From CAZTVF01 sp964616985 (GTDB lineage Bacteria > Planctomycetota > Phycisphaerae > SM23-33): a DNA stretch of 64,000 nt. The translations under genes were made by a program, and so were the position numbers. Below the pieces are notes generated by a model, which was not told the DNA's origin, did not search any database, and worked only from the letters and a program-made list of their open reading frames with translations. Below are positions 25,615 through 34,378 of this stretch, piece after piece. Within the stretch, counting starts at the first letter, position 1, and the number at the start of each line of letters is the position of its first letter. Where the stretch lies: contig CAZTVF010000006.1 of NCBI GenBank assembly GCA_964616985.1, positions 12,632 through 76,631 of the forward strand, written 5' to 3'.

Positions 25615-27486
25615 TTAAAACTTCCTCGTCCGCTCCAGCACGTGCTTGAGATTATTGCAGACCTTGGCGACGTCGCGATCGTTGAGTTCGAGAATATCGC
25701 GCAGCGCCTCGCCGATGGCCGGGATGTACTTCTCGATGTACCCGCGCTTCTTCATCTCCTGGTTCATGCGGACCGCCCGGCGGATGTGTGAACCGAGCTG
25801 GCGGCCGCACTCCTGCAGGGCGAGGCGCAGCTCCTTGAGGATCTCGGGATAGGAGGCGATCGCCTCCTTGGATTCGCTGGTGAAGGGCACCCACACCGAG
25901 GCCATGTGCACGACGATGGTCAGGTCGCCCGCGGGCAGGGCGCCGCGGCTCTGCGGCAGGCCGTAGAGTTTCCAGTTCATCCCGACCACGGCCTTGTAGA
26001 TCGCGCACGCGCTCTGCTGGCACAGAAGCGGCACGGGGTTGGCGAAGCGGATGAGCTTGGCCAGCGCCTCCTCCTCTTCCTCGGGCTCGGCGGCTGCGGC
26101 GGGGGCCTGGGCAGCGCCCTCGCCGTTTTCGTCGGCGGCCTCGGCGGCGCCGATGGCCGGGGCGGGCGCCTCCTGCGGCGCCTTGCCGTACGCCACCGCC
26201 GCCTCGATGAGGAAGGGGTTGCCGCGGTACACCGCCGGACTGCGCGAGGCGGCGGCGTAGTACTCGGCCTTGACCACCTGCTTGAGCCCGGCGAGCAGTT
26301 GTTCCTCGCCGACGGGCACGACGCAGTCGGTGGCAGGGGCCATGATCTTCGTCTGCTGGATCGCCTGGTAGATCGCCTTGACTCCTTCGCCGCTGACGCG
26401 GCTGGGCTTGTCGTCGGCGGCAACGGCGGCCTTGTCGAGAATCTCCTTGGCCACGCGCGGCGAGACGCGCGAGAATTCCGACGTGAGGAACTTCTGCACG
26501 GTGCGGGCGCGGGTGTCCTGCATCATCTTGATGAGGAAGCCCAGCTCCACGCCCTGCGGGTGGGGCATGATCTCCTTGGCGATCGGCGGCAGGTGCGGGG
26601 CCGTCGCCTCGTAGCGGTCTGTGCGACCGTCGGGCGAGTGATACACCAGCGTCACGTGCGGGTTGGCCACCGCGGTCTGCTCGAGGTAGTCGTCCACGCT
26701 CTGGCGGCCTTTCTGGTACTTGGCCTCCAGCTCGATGGCGACCTTCGTGCCGTGGGGCACGTCCCATTCGACCTTCGCCTCACGGATGATGTCGGGCTTG
26801 TTCTGCCGCGTGTCGATCTGCAGCTCGCAGTACAGGGCTGGGCCCTTGGGGCTCGTGCGCGACGTGATCTTCACCGGCTGGCCCGTCGTCAGCAGGCCGT
26901 ACATGCCCGCGGCAGAGATGCCGATGCCTTGCTGCCCGCGACTCATACGCAGGCGGTGGAACTTGCTGCCGTAGAGCAGGCGGCCGAAGATGTGCGGCAC
27001 CTGCTGGCGGACGATGCCCGGGCCGTTGTCCTGCACGGTGACGCGGAAGTGCGTCTCGGAAAGCGGCTCGATCCAGATCTCGACCACCGGGTGGATGCCC
27101 GCCTCCTCGCAGGCGTCGAGTGAGTTGTCCACCGCTTCCTTCACCGTCGTCAGCAAGGCCTTGCGGGGATTGTCGAATCCCAGGAGGTGGCGGTTCTTGG
27201 CGAAGAACTCGCTGACGGAGATCGACCGCTGCGCCTTGGCCATCGACTCCGCCGTGGCGTACGACTTCTTGGGTTTCACCGCCGCCGCCTCCACCGGTGC
27301 GGCAGGGGCCGTCGATGACGCCTGCGCCTCGGCAGGCCCGGCAGGTGCGGTCGCCGGCGGATTCGCCGCCTTCTTCTTCGGCTCGTCCTTGGCCGCGGGC
27401 TTGGCTGGCTTGGCCGCCTTCTTCGAGGACGCGGCGGGGGCCTTGACGGGGGTCTTGGCCGGGGACTTCTTCATCTTCTTTGCCAT
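25615..27486 (-). CDS. top6B: DNA topoisomerase VI subunit B
   Basis: A 623-residue GHKL ATPase subunit of the type IIB topoisomerase, which pairs with TopVI-A (Spo11-like) to pass one duplex through another. Bergerat-fold motifs are clear: KEAVDNSLDACEEAGI (Glu117, Asn121), VQDNGPGI (Asp153-Gly157), and the G2 loop YGSKFHRLRMSRGQQGIGISAAG (around 172-194). The transducer domain occupies the C-terminal half. Unusual are a Lys/Ala/Pro-rich, histone-H1-like tail of about 75 residues before the core and an Ala/Glu-rich acidic insertion near residues 445-490. Topo VI is best known from archaea and plants. No A subunit is in the window. Confidence 0.9.
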   Translation of the reverse strand: MAKKMKKSPAKTPVKAPAASSKKAAKPAKPAAKDEPKKKAANPPATAPAGPAEAQASSTAPAAPVEAAAVKPKKSYATAESMAKAQRSISVSEFFAKNRHLLGFDNPRKALLTTVKEAVDNSLDACEEAGIHPVVEIWIEPLSETHFRVTVQDNGPGIVRQQVPHIFGRLLYGSKFHRLRMSRGQQGIGISAAGMYGLLTTGQPVKITSRTSPKGPALYCELQIDTRQNKPDIIREAKVEWDVPHGTKVAIELEAKYQKGRQSVDDYLEQTAVANPHVTLVYHSPDGRTDRYEATAPHLPPIAKEIMPHPQGVELGFLIKMMQDTRARTVQKFLTSEFSRVSPRVAKEILDKAAVAADDKPSRVSGEGVKAIYQAIQQTKIMAPATDCVVPVGEEQLLAGLKQVVKAEYYAAASRSPAVYRGNPFLIEAAVAYGKAPQEAPAPAIGAAEAADENGEGAAQAPAAAAEPEEEEEALAKLIRFANPVPLLCQQSACAIYKAVVGMNWKLYGLPQSRGALPAGDLTIVVHMASVWVPFTSESKEAIASYPEILKELRLALQECGRQLGSHIRRAVRMNQEMKKRGYIEKYIPAIGEALRDILELNDRDVAKVCNNLKHVLERTRKF

Positions 27487-27648
27487 CCTTGGCGCCTTTC
27501 CCTGTGAATTGTGAGCATTATCGTACGCCCCGCGGGGGGAGAGGTCAACACCGGCGCGACGAGCGGAAAACGGCCGGGCCGCCGCTTCTGATCTTGGCGC
27601 GCCAAGCGCGGGCCGTCATACTGGCGGGCCGATTTCAGGAGATATCGC

Positions 27649-28752
27649 ATGAATTCTGCCCAGCGGTTGCGCGCGACGTATAAGTTCGAGCCGGTCGATC
27701 ACCTATTCCGCCGCGAGTTCTACATCTGGAGCGAGGCCATCGAGCGGTGGAAGACCGAGGGGCTGCCCGCCGACGCGGACTTCAACAAGTACTTCGGGTT
27801 CGACGAACCCGGTGACATCGGCATCGGCCACCTCGGCTGGTGCGAGCCGCAGCTCGTGCCGCCGTTCGAGACCAAGGTGCTCGAGACGGGCGAGGACTAC
27901 GAGATCGTCCAGGACTGGGCGGGGCGGACGGTGAAGGTCTTCAAGGGCCGGCGCCACGGCTTCATGCCGACCTACCTCAAGCACGCCGTCGCCAGCGACC
28001 GGGACTGGGCCGAGGACGTCGGCCCGCGGATGAGCGTCGACGCGCCGGGCCGCTGGGACAAATTCCCCGAGACCATCGCCCGAATGCAGGCGGCCGACAA
28101 GCAAGGCACGATGATCGTGCTGACCTGCGTGGGCGGCTACATGTACCTGCGGGCGATGATGGGCCCGGAGGAAGTGTGCTACATGTTCGTCGACAACCCC
28201 GGCCTGATCCACAAGATGATGCAGTCGTGGCTGGAACTCGCCGACGCGGTGGCCGCTCGCATCCAGCCGCACGTGGAGATCGACATCCTCTACCTCGCCG
28301 AGGACATCTGCTACAACCATGGCCTGCTGATCAGCCCGGACATGGTCCGCGAGTTCATCTTCCCGTACTACGAGCAGCTGCAGGACAACATCCGCAGCCG
28401 CCAGAAGCACAAGGGCCTGTACTTCCAGGTCGACACCGACGGCAACTGCGACGAGGCCCTGGGCCTGTATTCCAGCATCGGCCTGGACGTGATGACGCCC
28501 TTTGAGGTCGCCGCCGGCAACGACGTGGTCGAGATCGCCAAGAAATACCCCAACCTGGTGATCCTGGGCGGCATCGACAAGCGCGTGATGGCCGCCGGCA
28601 AAGAGGCCATCGACGAGCACCTCAACCGCATCATTCCCTTCATGGTCAAACGCGGCGGCTTCGTGCCCACCTGCGACCACGGCGTGCCCGACAACGTCTC
28701 GCTCGAGAATTACATGTATTACCGCAAGCGGCTGATGGAGCTGGACCACTGA
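27649..28752 (+). CDS. Uroporphyrinogen decarboxylase-superfamily protein
   Basis: A 367-residue TIM-barrel protein of the UroD/MtaA-CmuA superfamily. VRNP-like elements are replaced by FVDNPGLIHKMMQSWLELA. EIDILYLAEDICYNHGLLISPDMVREFIFPYY and KHKGLYFQVDTDGNCDEAL give the typical strand-helix order. GGIDKRVMAAGKEAI and PTCDHGVPDNVSLENYMYY close the barrel. Key heme-enzyme residues of true HemE are not conserved, so it is more likely a methyltransferase-like or catabolic relative common in planctomycetes. AGGAGA precedes ATG 27649. It is monocistronic and divergent from top6B. Confidence 0.78.
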   Translation: MNSAQRLRATYKFEPVDHLFRREFYIWSEAIERWKTEGLPADADFNKYFGFDEPGDIGIGHLGWCEPQLVPPFETKVLETGEDYEIVQDWAGRTVKVFKGRRHGFMPTYLKHAVASDRDWAEDVGPRMSVDAPGRWDKFPETIARMQAADKQGTMIVLTCVGGYMYLRAMMGPEEVCYMFVDNPGLIHKMMQSWLELADAVAARIQPHVEIDILYLAEDICYNHGLLISPDMVREFIFPYYEQLQDNIRSRQKHKGLYFQVDTDGNCDEALGLYSSIGLDVMTPFEVAAGNDVVEIAKKYPNLVILGGIDKRVMAAGKEAIDEHLNRIIPFMVKRGGFVPTCDHGVPDNVSLENYMYYRKRLMELDH

Positions 28753-28764
28753 GAAGGCCGGGAG

Positions 28765-29092
28765 TAATTGACTCGTTAGCTGGTTAACTGGTTAACTGGT
28801 TAACTCGTTGGTTGTTGAAGACGACGACGTGATGTTAACGGCGGCGCGCGTGATGGATTGGTTGTTCAAGGCGGCGACGTGATGTTGACGGCGGCTTGTC
28901 CGTTCGGCGCTGTTTCTCATCGCGGGCAGCGACGGTCTGGTTGTTTGGCGACGTGAGCTTCGCAAGGGGCTTGTCCGTTCGGCGCTGTCAGATCTCGGTG
29001 ACGCCTTGGGCTTCTACAGCGCCGAACGGCAAGCCGCCGCCAGCGCGTCCGCCCTAGTTAACGAGTCAACCAGTTAGCGAGCTAACGGAACC
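28765..29092. repeat. Composite palindromic repeat region (family A copy 3 inside low-GC inverted arms)
   Basis: Left arm 28768-28814 carries three tandem GGTTAACT units. The right arm 29056-29086 has the inverse (AGTTAACGAG, CAGTTAGCGAGC). Between them lie two direct copies of a ~33-nt unit (TTGTTGAAG..GACGTGATGTTAACGG near 28811 and 28862), two half copies of the family A arm (about 28895 and 28969) and a complete family A hairpin ending near 29042. It fills the whole gap between UroD-like and NikR genes. Confidence 0.75.
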
Positions 29093-29141
29093 CGCCGCGT
29101 CACCGATCTGCGAACCAACACCCCTCGTCTCCGCCGGGCGC

Positions 29142-29552
29142 TCACACATTCGCACTCATCACCGTCAGCTTGCCGGCCCGCACGCCGCGGGCGGAGATGA
29201 TCGCGTCGGCGAGGCGGCGGAGTTGCTCGGTCGTGCCCCGCAGCAGGATGCACTCGAGGCAGCGGTGGTGGTCGAGGTGCACGTGCTGGCTGCACAGCAC
29301 GGCGTGGTGGTCCTCGTGCTGAAGCTGCGTCATCGACTGCGTGAGCGAGTGGTGCTCGTGGTCATAGATCACCGTCAGGGCCGCCACCACGACGGCCTTG
29401 GGCTTCTTCCACTCCTCTTCGATCAGGGCGGCCCGCATGAGGTCCCGCACGGCCTCGGAGCGGTTGGTGTAGCCGTGGGCGGCCATCCAGCCGTCGAACT
29501 TCGTCAGCAGGTCGTCCTCGATCGCCAGCGTCGTGCGTTTCAGTTCGGCCAT
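29142..29552 (-). CDS. nikR: Nickel-responsive regulator NikR
   Basis: A 136-residue ribbon-helix-helix repressor with a C-terminal ACT-like metal domain. RHH: KRTTLAIEDDLLTKFDGWMAAHGYTNRSEAVRDLMR-type N-terminus (residues 5-40). The four square-planar nickel ligands known from E. coli NikR are all present with the same spacing: His79, His90, His92 and Cys98 (SQHVHLDHHRCLEC). Nickel binding should increase operator affinity and repress uptake or other genes. No nickel transporter is adjacent. The divergent small Cys/His-rich gene at 29658 is the obvious candidate target. GGAAGGAA upstream fixes ATG 29552. Confidence 0.92.
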   Translation of the reverse strand: MAELKRTTLAIEDDLLTKFDGWMAAHGYTNRSEAVRDLMRAALIEEEWKKPKAVVVAALTVIYDHEHHSLTQSMTQLQHEDHHAVLCSQHVHLDHHRCLECILLRGTTEQLRRLADAIISARGVRAGKLTVMSANV

Positions 29553-29570
29553 GGCATTCCTTCCGGCTGT

Positions 29571-29601
29571 TTGCCTCTTGCCGTTTGTATCTTACTATAA
29601 T
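29571..29601 (+). promoter_or_regulatory. Candidate promoter for the Cys/His-rich protein gene
   Basis: A perfect TATAAT at 29596-29601 with TTGCCT at 29571-29576 (19-nt spacer, longer than ideal), in the nikR divergent intergenic region. No convincing NikR-type inverted repeat was found by eye. Confidence 0.45.
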
Positions 29602-29657
29602 GTCGCTAGGCAAGCGGAGCCATGCAAGCTCAAGCCGCTGCCAAGGGAGTTACCTCG

Positions 29658-29954
29658 ATGAAGCATCATGACGCTCGTCGTCCGGTCGGCAAGTGCAAGG
29701 GATGCTGCCTCAATTCCAGGACTGCCTGTGCAGCCGGGCTGGAACCCAGATCGCAAATGAGCCACGGCTACTGCACGCATTACAACGACCTGATGCTGCT
29801 GGCGCAGGCGATGGCCGCCCCGCAGCCCCAGGGCGCACGCCTGGCCAAGGATCGCCGCCGCCAGGCCGCTCATCACGCCCGGTCCGAACCGCACTACAAC
29901 GGCGCCATGCACCCCGCAAAACACCACAGTCACGCCGCGGTCAACGCACGGTAG
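29658..29954 (+). CDS. Small Cys/His-rich putative metal-binding protein
   Basis: A 98-residue protein with five cysteines (13, 16, 17, 24, 39; core GKCKGCCLN) and eleven histidines, including clusters MKHH, AAHH and HPAKHHSH. There is no signal peptide. The Cys cluster could form one metal site. The His-rich tail resembles nickel-storage or chaperone tails such as those of SlyD, HypB or Hpn-like proteins, but no family match is claimed. ATG 29658 has GGGAG upstream at good spacing. It is divergently transcribed from nikR across 105 nt, which suggests nickel-dependent control. Confidence 0.65.
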   Translation: MKHHDARRPVGKCKGCCLNSRTACAAGLEPRSQMSHGYCTHYNDLMLLAQAMAAPQPQGARLAKDRRRQAAHHARSEPHYNGAMHPAKHHSHAAVNAR

Positions 29955-29981
29955 CGATCCCATTAAGTCAAACCGGTCCCA

Positions 29982-30001
29982 CCCCCAAACTCGTTTGGGG
30001 G
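29982..30001. repeat. Palindrome family C, copy 3
   Basis: CCCCCAAACTCGTTTGGGGG, identical in core to the copy at 9541-9584, just after the Cys/His-rich gene. Confidence 0.85.
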
Positions 30002-30060
30002 TGCGAAGGGCTGCACCGATCGGATCGGCGGCGGTCGAGGCTCTGTGGATCATCCGCGTT

Positions 30061-30085
30061 CATGGGTCACTGAAGTGACCATGCC
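30061..30085. repeat. Palindrome family D, copy 2
   Basis: CATGGGTCACTGAAGTGACC followed by ATGCC; identical to 20469-20493. Confidence 0.8.
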
Positions 30086-30134
30086 AGCCTTGCGGCGCTT
30101 GCCCATCGGGGGGCGTTCGCATATCATCGCGGCC

Positions 30135-31169
30135 ATGAGCGTTGCACTTCATTTGATCGATGCCCGGACTCCAGCGGATATGCTCGCCCAGTTGTCGCTG
30201 CTGCGCGGGGCGGCCGATGTGGTCGTCTCGGTTGGCCCGCCGCCGGCCGAATGCCTCGTCCGGGTCGACGCCTCGGTACACCTGCCGCTGGGCTCGCGGC
30301 GACTGGGCGGATGGCGCATGAGCGACCACGCACCGCAGGCTGCGCGGCTGCACGCGTGGTCGGCCGATGCGGCCGCCGCGGCCGAGGTCGTGGCCCTCAA
30401 CCGCAACCTGCCGATGCTGTACTCGCTTCCGGCCTGCCCAGCGCGGGCGGCGGAACAGGCCGCGGTGGTTGACCTGGTGAACCGGCAGATCTGCGTTGCG
30501 ACGGTGCCGACGGCATCGGCGGCGCAGGCCCTGCATCGCGGCGGGGCGGCGGCCGAAGGCGTGGCCGTGCTGCCGCCGCCGGTGGCAACGTTCGATGACC
30601 TGCCCCAGCGCCGGCCGGCCGTGCGAACGGCCCTGGGCCTGGCCGAGGGCGACTTCCTGCTCGTCTGCCCTGATGAGATGACCGAAGACTCCGGCCACAT
30701 CTATGGGCCTTGGGTTCACGCGGTGCTTCGCCAAATCGTACCGCACGTTCGGCTGCTGATGCCCGGCGACGGCCCAGCCCGGCGGCGGAGCGAGTTCTTC
30801 GCGAGCTCGACTGGTTACGAGGGCGAGATCTTCATGACGGGGCAAAGGTTAGGGCTGGCGGATTGCCTTGCTGCCGCCGACGCGGCGGTCTTCTTTCACG
30901 TCCGCGACTGCGGCGTGTATCACCTGCTGGCGGCCATCGCCGCCGGCCTGCCGGTTGCCGCGGCGGCAACGCCCGATATCGCTGAGGTGACGCAGGGCGC
31001 CGACGTGATCCTCACCGAGCCCGACGTTCCGCGCTCGGCCTCCGCCGCCGGCCTCAAGCTCCTGGACCGCCCGCGGAGTAGCGCGGGCTCGTTGCAGAAA
31101 TACTCGATTGAGCTCTCCCGCCAACGCCTCTGTGCAATCTGCCAGGGCCTCGACCAGCCGGGGGTCTGA
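30135..31169 (+). CDS. Glycosyltransferase family 4-like protein
   Basis: A 344-residue protein with two Rossmann-like halves. The N-terminal half has LIDARTPADMLAQLSLLRGAADVVVSVG and a PTASAAQALHRGG segment typical of the GT-B acceptor lobe. The C-terminal half has LGLAEGDFLLVCPDEM, GYEGEIFMTGQRLGLADCLAAADAAVFF and GVYHLLAAIAAGLPVAAAATPDIAEV, matching the nucleotide-sugar-binding lobe of GT4 enzymes. The usual E-x7-E motif is not intact, so activity is uncertain. The start ATG 30135 is chosen after the family D repeat; the in-frame extension to 30045 only translates that repeat. No cell-surface operon surrounds it. Confidence 0.7.
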   Translation: MSVALHLIDARTPADMLAQLSLLRGAADVVVSVGPPPAECLVRVDASVHLPLGSRRLGGWRMSDHAPQAARLHAWSADAAAAAEVVALNRNLPMLYSLPACPARAAEQAAVVDLVNRQICVATVPTASAAQALHRGGAAAEGVAVLPPPVATFDDLPQRRPAVRTALGLAEGDFLLVCPDEMTEDSGHIYGPWVHAVLRQIVPHVRLLMPGDGPARRRSEFFASSTGYEGEIFMTGQRLGLADCLAAADAAVFFHVRDCGVYHLLAAIAAGLPVAAAATPDIAEVTQGADVILTEPDVPRSASAAGLKLLDRPRSSAGSLQKYSIELSRQRLCAICQGLDQPGV

Positions 31170-31188
31170 ATCCCTTCTTCTTCGTAGC

Positions 31189-31409
31189 GTGGGCTGGCCA
31201 GCCCACCATCGATGCCCTCTATCCGCACTGTGATGGCGGTGCCCAACCGCTCGTATATGCATCTTCAGCCGCCCGGCTCCTTCTGGTTTTGCCCAGGGCG
31301 AATGGTGGACAAGCTCGCCACGGCGAGTCGCGCCTGGGGCGGACCTGCCACCCTACAGATGCGCTGTGTCGGCTATGGGCGAACCCAGGGCGCATGCGCT
31401 CGCCCTGGG
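31189..31409. repeat. Two intergenic palindromes
   Basis: GTGGGCTGGCCAGCCCAC at 31189-31206 is a perfect 18-nt palindrome. CCCAGGGCG/CGCCCTGGG at 31384-31409 is a hairpin with an 8-nt loop. Another GCCCAGGGCGA at ~31290 can pair with the same 3' arm. They lie between convergent genes and could act as terminators; no T-run is present. Confidence 0.6.
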
Positions 31410-31440
31410 CTACCGAATGCCAGCCTTTCAGGCTGAACGC

Positions 31441-33879
31441 CTATGGCCGCTCCATGAACTTGATGAAGCGGATATACGCCAGGAACAGCACGATGCTGAT
31501 GCCGCCGGCGATGGCAAAGATGGTCGCGTTGTAGGGGTTGTACTCCCATCGCGTGTAGAAGACGATCCAGGCGATGGTGGCTAGGATTCCACCGCCAAAG
31601 CTGATGCCGACGATCCACACCAGGGCCCAGTGCACCTCGCCCTTGTCGTGCGGCTGGGGCAGCAAGTCGCGGTAGCGGAAGGACTTGATCGGGGGCTCGT
31701 ATGACACGTCGCCGCCCAGGCGTTTCCACCCGCGGTAGACCTTGTAGTGGCAGTAGAACCCGATGATGGTGGTGACGGCGGAGAAAAGGAACATGTATCG
31801 GTAGACATAATTAGGATCGTTGGGGTGCGGGGGCAGAACCACCTTCAATAGATCCAGATAGGCTCCCGCGGCATAGCCGCCGACAAAGATCACCAGGGCG
31901 CGGACGAAGCACATCGAGCCGTTGTACTGGCCGAACTTCTCACGAGGCAGCAACTTGAACAGTCGCGGCAGGCCGGACACGCCGGCGAAGGTGCCGATCA
32001 GCGGCGAGAACAGCGCCCCATGAATGCCCGCCAGCCAGATGTACATCGTCGGGTCGGGCTTGTCGATGCACAGCCAGATCCAACCGCCCAGGCAGAAGAA
32101 CGCGCCGTTGGCGGCCAGGTACACCTGCACGCGCACGGGGTTCCAGCGGTCGACGTACTTGCCGATGAACATGAGGCAGATGGCGCTGAAGAACGAACCG
32201 ATCGCGCCCAGCAGACCGATGTTGCCGAGGTTTAGGCCCATCGACATGCTGAGGAACATGCCGAACGTGCCGAAGGCCGCCAGGCAGGGGACGGAGTTCT
32301 CGACGATCCAGTAGCGGTACAGCGGCACCGAGAAACTCGACTTGAAGAAGATGGCAATGTTCTGCCACATCTCGGCCAGGAAGTTGGGGCGCTTCGTATG
32401 ATCCACAATCGGCGGGTAAGGCCGCTCCTTGACGCGGAAGCACATGATGCCGAAGCCGACGAAGTAGATGATCGCCGCCCCGATGTAGATTTCCTTCATG
32501 TGGCTCAGCGAGTACTGCAGGAGCAGCAGGCTGTAGAGCATGCCGGCGATCGTCTGGACCAGCGTGAACCATGACATGAACTGGCCCATCAACTCCTCGG
32601 GCACCACGTCGTTGAACAGGTACCAATAGACCGTGTTCACGAACATGTTGAACAGGTCGAAGACGCCGACGAAGATCGCCAGCAGCCAGATGGTGGCCTT
32701 GGCCTGATCGATGTCGGTGTCGGACATGAAGGCAGCGCTGACCCACTCGGCGATATCGTCGTTGAAGGCGATCAGGATCAGCGATGCCGTCAGGAACGGC
32801 ATGGTGGTGATGATGAAGGGCAGGCGCCGGCCCCAGCGGGTGCGGACGCGGTCGCTCCACATGCTGATGCCGGGGGTGATGAAGGTGTTGAAGATGGCCG
32901 GCAGGCTGGTCATCAGCACGCTGATCAGCGTGTTGGACGATTCCAGGCTGCGCAGCTTCAGCGGCACGATCGTGGGCACGACCGTTTCCATCAGCTTGAA
33001 GCAGAAGTCGCCCCACAGCAGCCAGGCGAAGACCGCCAGCAGGCCCCGCGGCGAGTAGAGCAGCGGGCCGCAACTGAATATCTTGTCCTGCCGAACGAAC
33101 CGTTTCAGTGCGGGCGTCCGGATGATCGCAACGACGACCAGGGCGATCAAAATCGCCCCCAGCACGAAGATGTCCGTGGGGAAGGTGACGGTCACGCCGC
33201 CGTGGGTCGTCGAGGTCGTCAGTTCCTGTGCGGGCGTATTGCTGTCGAGCACGAGAACGGTGGCGGCCGTGATGTCGGTCTTGGCGTCGCCGAAGGGCGA
33301 CCAGATGCGGACGGGTACGTCGAACTTCGCCGTCAGCAAGAGCATGTTGCTCTCGACGGGTTTGTTGCGGATGTAGGTGAGGCGCCAGTGGCCGCGCTCG
33401 CTGGAATCGCCGGTGAAGGAGCCACCCGAAGCGGTCTCTCGCTTGCGGAGGGGCAGCAGTTCCTTGGGCTGGATGACGTTGGCGTCGAAGACGAGGTCGA
33501 TCTCCACGCGGTGGATGTTCTTCACCTGCGTGCGGATGATGATGGGGATGTCCACCGATCGCAGGCTGGGCGCGCCCACCTTGTTGATCGTGATGCTTAC
33601 CGCCGCCGGCGCGGGCTGGCTGGTGGGGCCTGTGGTGGGCTGACTGCTCGCGCTCGTTGTGGGCTGGGAGGCAGGCGCGGTGGTGGCCTCGGCGGCCATG
33701 GTGGCTGGCTGGGAGGCTGCCGCGGCCGGCATCGCCGCCGGCATGGTCGCCGGCGCGGAGGCGGGCTCGGCGCGGAGGAGGCTCGTGTTGTGGATCGCAA
33801 AGACCGCGATCAGGCCCACGAGGATGAAGCTGTACAAAGCCCAAGGACTCTTGCGGCGACTGCCCAGAAGCTGGTCCAT
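31441..33879 (-). CDS. Fusion of a cohesin-like domain and an MFS (GPH-type) transporter
   Basis: An 812-residue membrane protein. Residues 12-31 form a signal anchor. Residues 37-93 are an Ala/Pro/Ser/Thr-rich linker. Residues 94-230 are a beta-sandwich resembling cohesin or a carbohydrate-binding fold (VDIPIIIRTQVKNIHRVEIDLVFD, MLLLTAKFDVPVRIW). Residues 236-254 span the membrane. From ~275 to the end is a 12-helix MFS_2-type permease (GISMWSDRVRTRWGRRLPFI between helices 2 and 3 is the conserved loop). The extracytoplasmic domain may capture a glycan before transport. ATG 33879 is chosen for GGAGA upstream. No operon partner. Confidence 0.8.
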   Translation of the reverse strand: MDQLLGSRRKSPWALYSFILVGLIAVFAIHNTSLLRAEPASAPATMPAAMPAAAASQPATMAAEATTAPASQPTTSASSQPTTGPTSQPAPAAVSITINKVGAPSLRSVDIPIIIRTQVKNIHRVEIDLVFDANVIQPKELLPLRKRETASGGSFTGDSSERGHWRLTYIRNKPVESNMLLLTAKFDVPVRIWSPFGDAKTDITAATVLVLDSNTPAQELTTSTTHGGVTVTFPTDIFVLGAILIALVVVAIIRTPALKRFVRQDKIFSCGPLLYSPRGLLAVFAWLLWGDFCFKLMETVVPTIVPLKLRSLESSNTLISVLMTSLPAIFNTFITPGISMWSDRVRTRWGRRLPFIITTMPFLTASLILIAFNDDIAEWVSAAFMSDTDIDQAKATIWLLAIFVGVFDLFNMFVNTVYWYLFNDVVPEELMGQFMSWFTLVQTIAGMLYSLLLLQYSLSHMKEIYIGAAIIYFVGFGIMCFRVKERPYPPIVDHTKRPNFLAEMWQNIAIFFKSSFSVPLYRYWIVENSVPCLAAFGTFGMFLSMSMGLNLGNIGLLGAIGSFFSAICLMFIGKYVDRWNPVRVQVYLAANGAFFCLGGWIWLCIDKPDPTMYIWLAGIHGALFSPLIGTFAGVSGLPRLFKLLPREKFGQYNGSMCFVRALVIFVGGYAAGAYLDLLKVVLPPHPNDPNYVYRYMFLFSAVTTIIGFYCHYKVYRGWKRLGGDVSYEPPIKSFRYRDLLPQPHDKGEVHWALVWIVGISFGGGILATIAWIVFYTRWEYNPYNATIFAIAGGISIVLFLAYIRFIKFMERP

Positions 33880-34078
33880 CCTGGTCTCCAAGACGCTAGA
33901 AGAACATCGGCCGTTCGCGCCCAATGCCCGCCCGCCCCGGCGCAATCGGAATCTTCTACACCCACATCCGCGCGAAGTCAATCAACAGCGCGGAAACCTC
34001 AGGGCCATCGCATTCTTTGTTTGGCGTCTCACCCATGCGTCGCAGGACCGTCTCGGCGTTGCTGGCTTTAGGACTTTC

Positions 34079-34102
34079 CACGGGCGAGACGCCCGTGCTA
34101 CG
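34079..34102. repeat. Palindrome family E outside valS
   Basis: CACGGGCG-AGA-CGCCCGTGCTACG, the same sequence as the terminal palindromes of the RAYT element inside valS (50148 and 50850). Confidence 0.85.
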
Positions 34103-34136
34103 AGAATGCGTTTGCCCTGGAGGAAACCTCCACGCC

Positions 34137-34178
34137 GTGAGCGACGATTTTCCTGTGCCAGAAAAAACGGTCGCTCAC
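34137..34178. repeat. Inverted repeat in the intergenic region before the aminotransferase gene
   Basis: GTGAGCGAC at 34137-34145 and GTCGCTCAC at 34170-34178, separated by 24 nt. The other ~350 nt of this 499-nt gap show no gene. Confidence 0.55.
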
Positions 34179-34378
34179 CGGGGCGAGGGCGATGGATTCC
34201 TGTTGACGGCGGAGCGAAGGTGGCATATGTTTAATGCACCGTCGTCTCCCGGCCATGGGGATCTGCACCGGCCAGGACGCGGAAAAAATGAATAATGCGG
34301 CAGGAGGCGGTCGCGGCAAGGGGCCGTGGATTCGCCAGCTTGTACCTGTTGCTTAACCCTGTTCGTGGGAGTTTCCCA

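Noticed and set aside
30045..30134. Upstream start for the glycosyltransferase-like gene
   Set aside because: The extension translates the family D palindrome; ATG 30135 gives the expected N-terminus.
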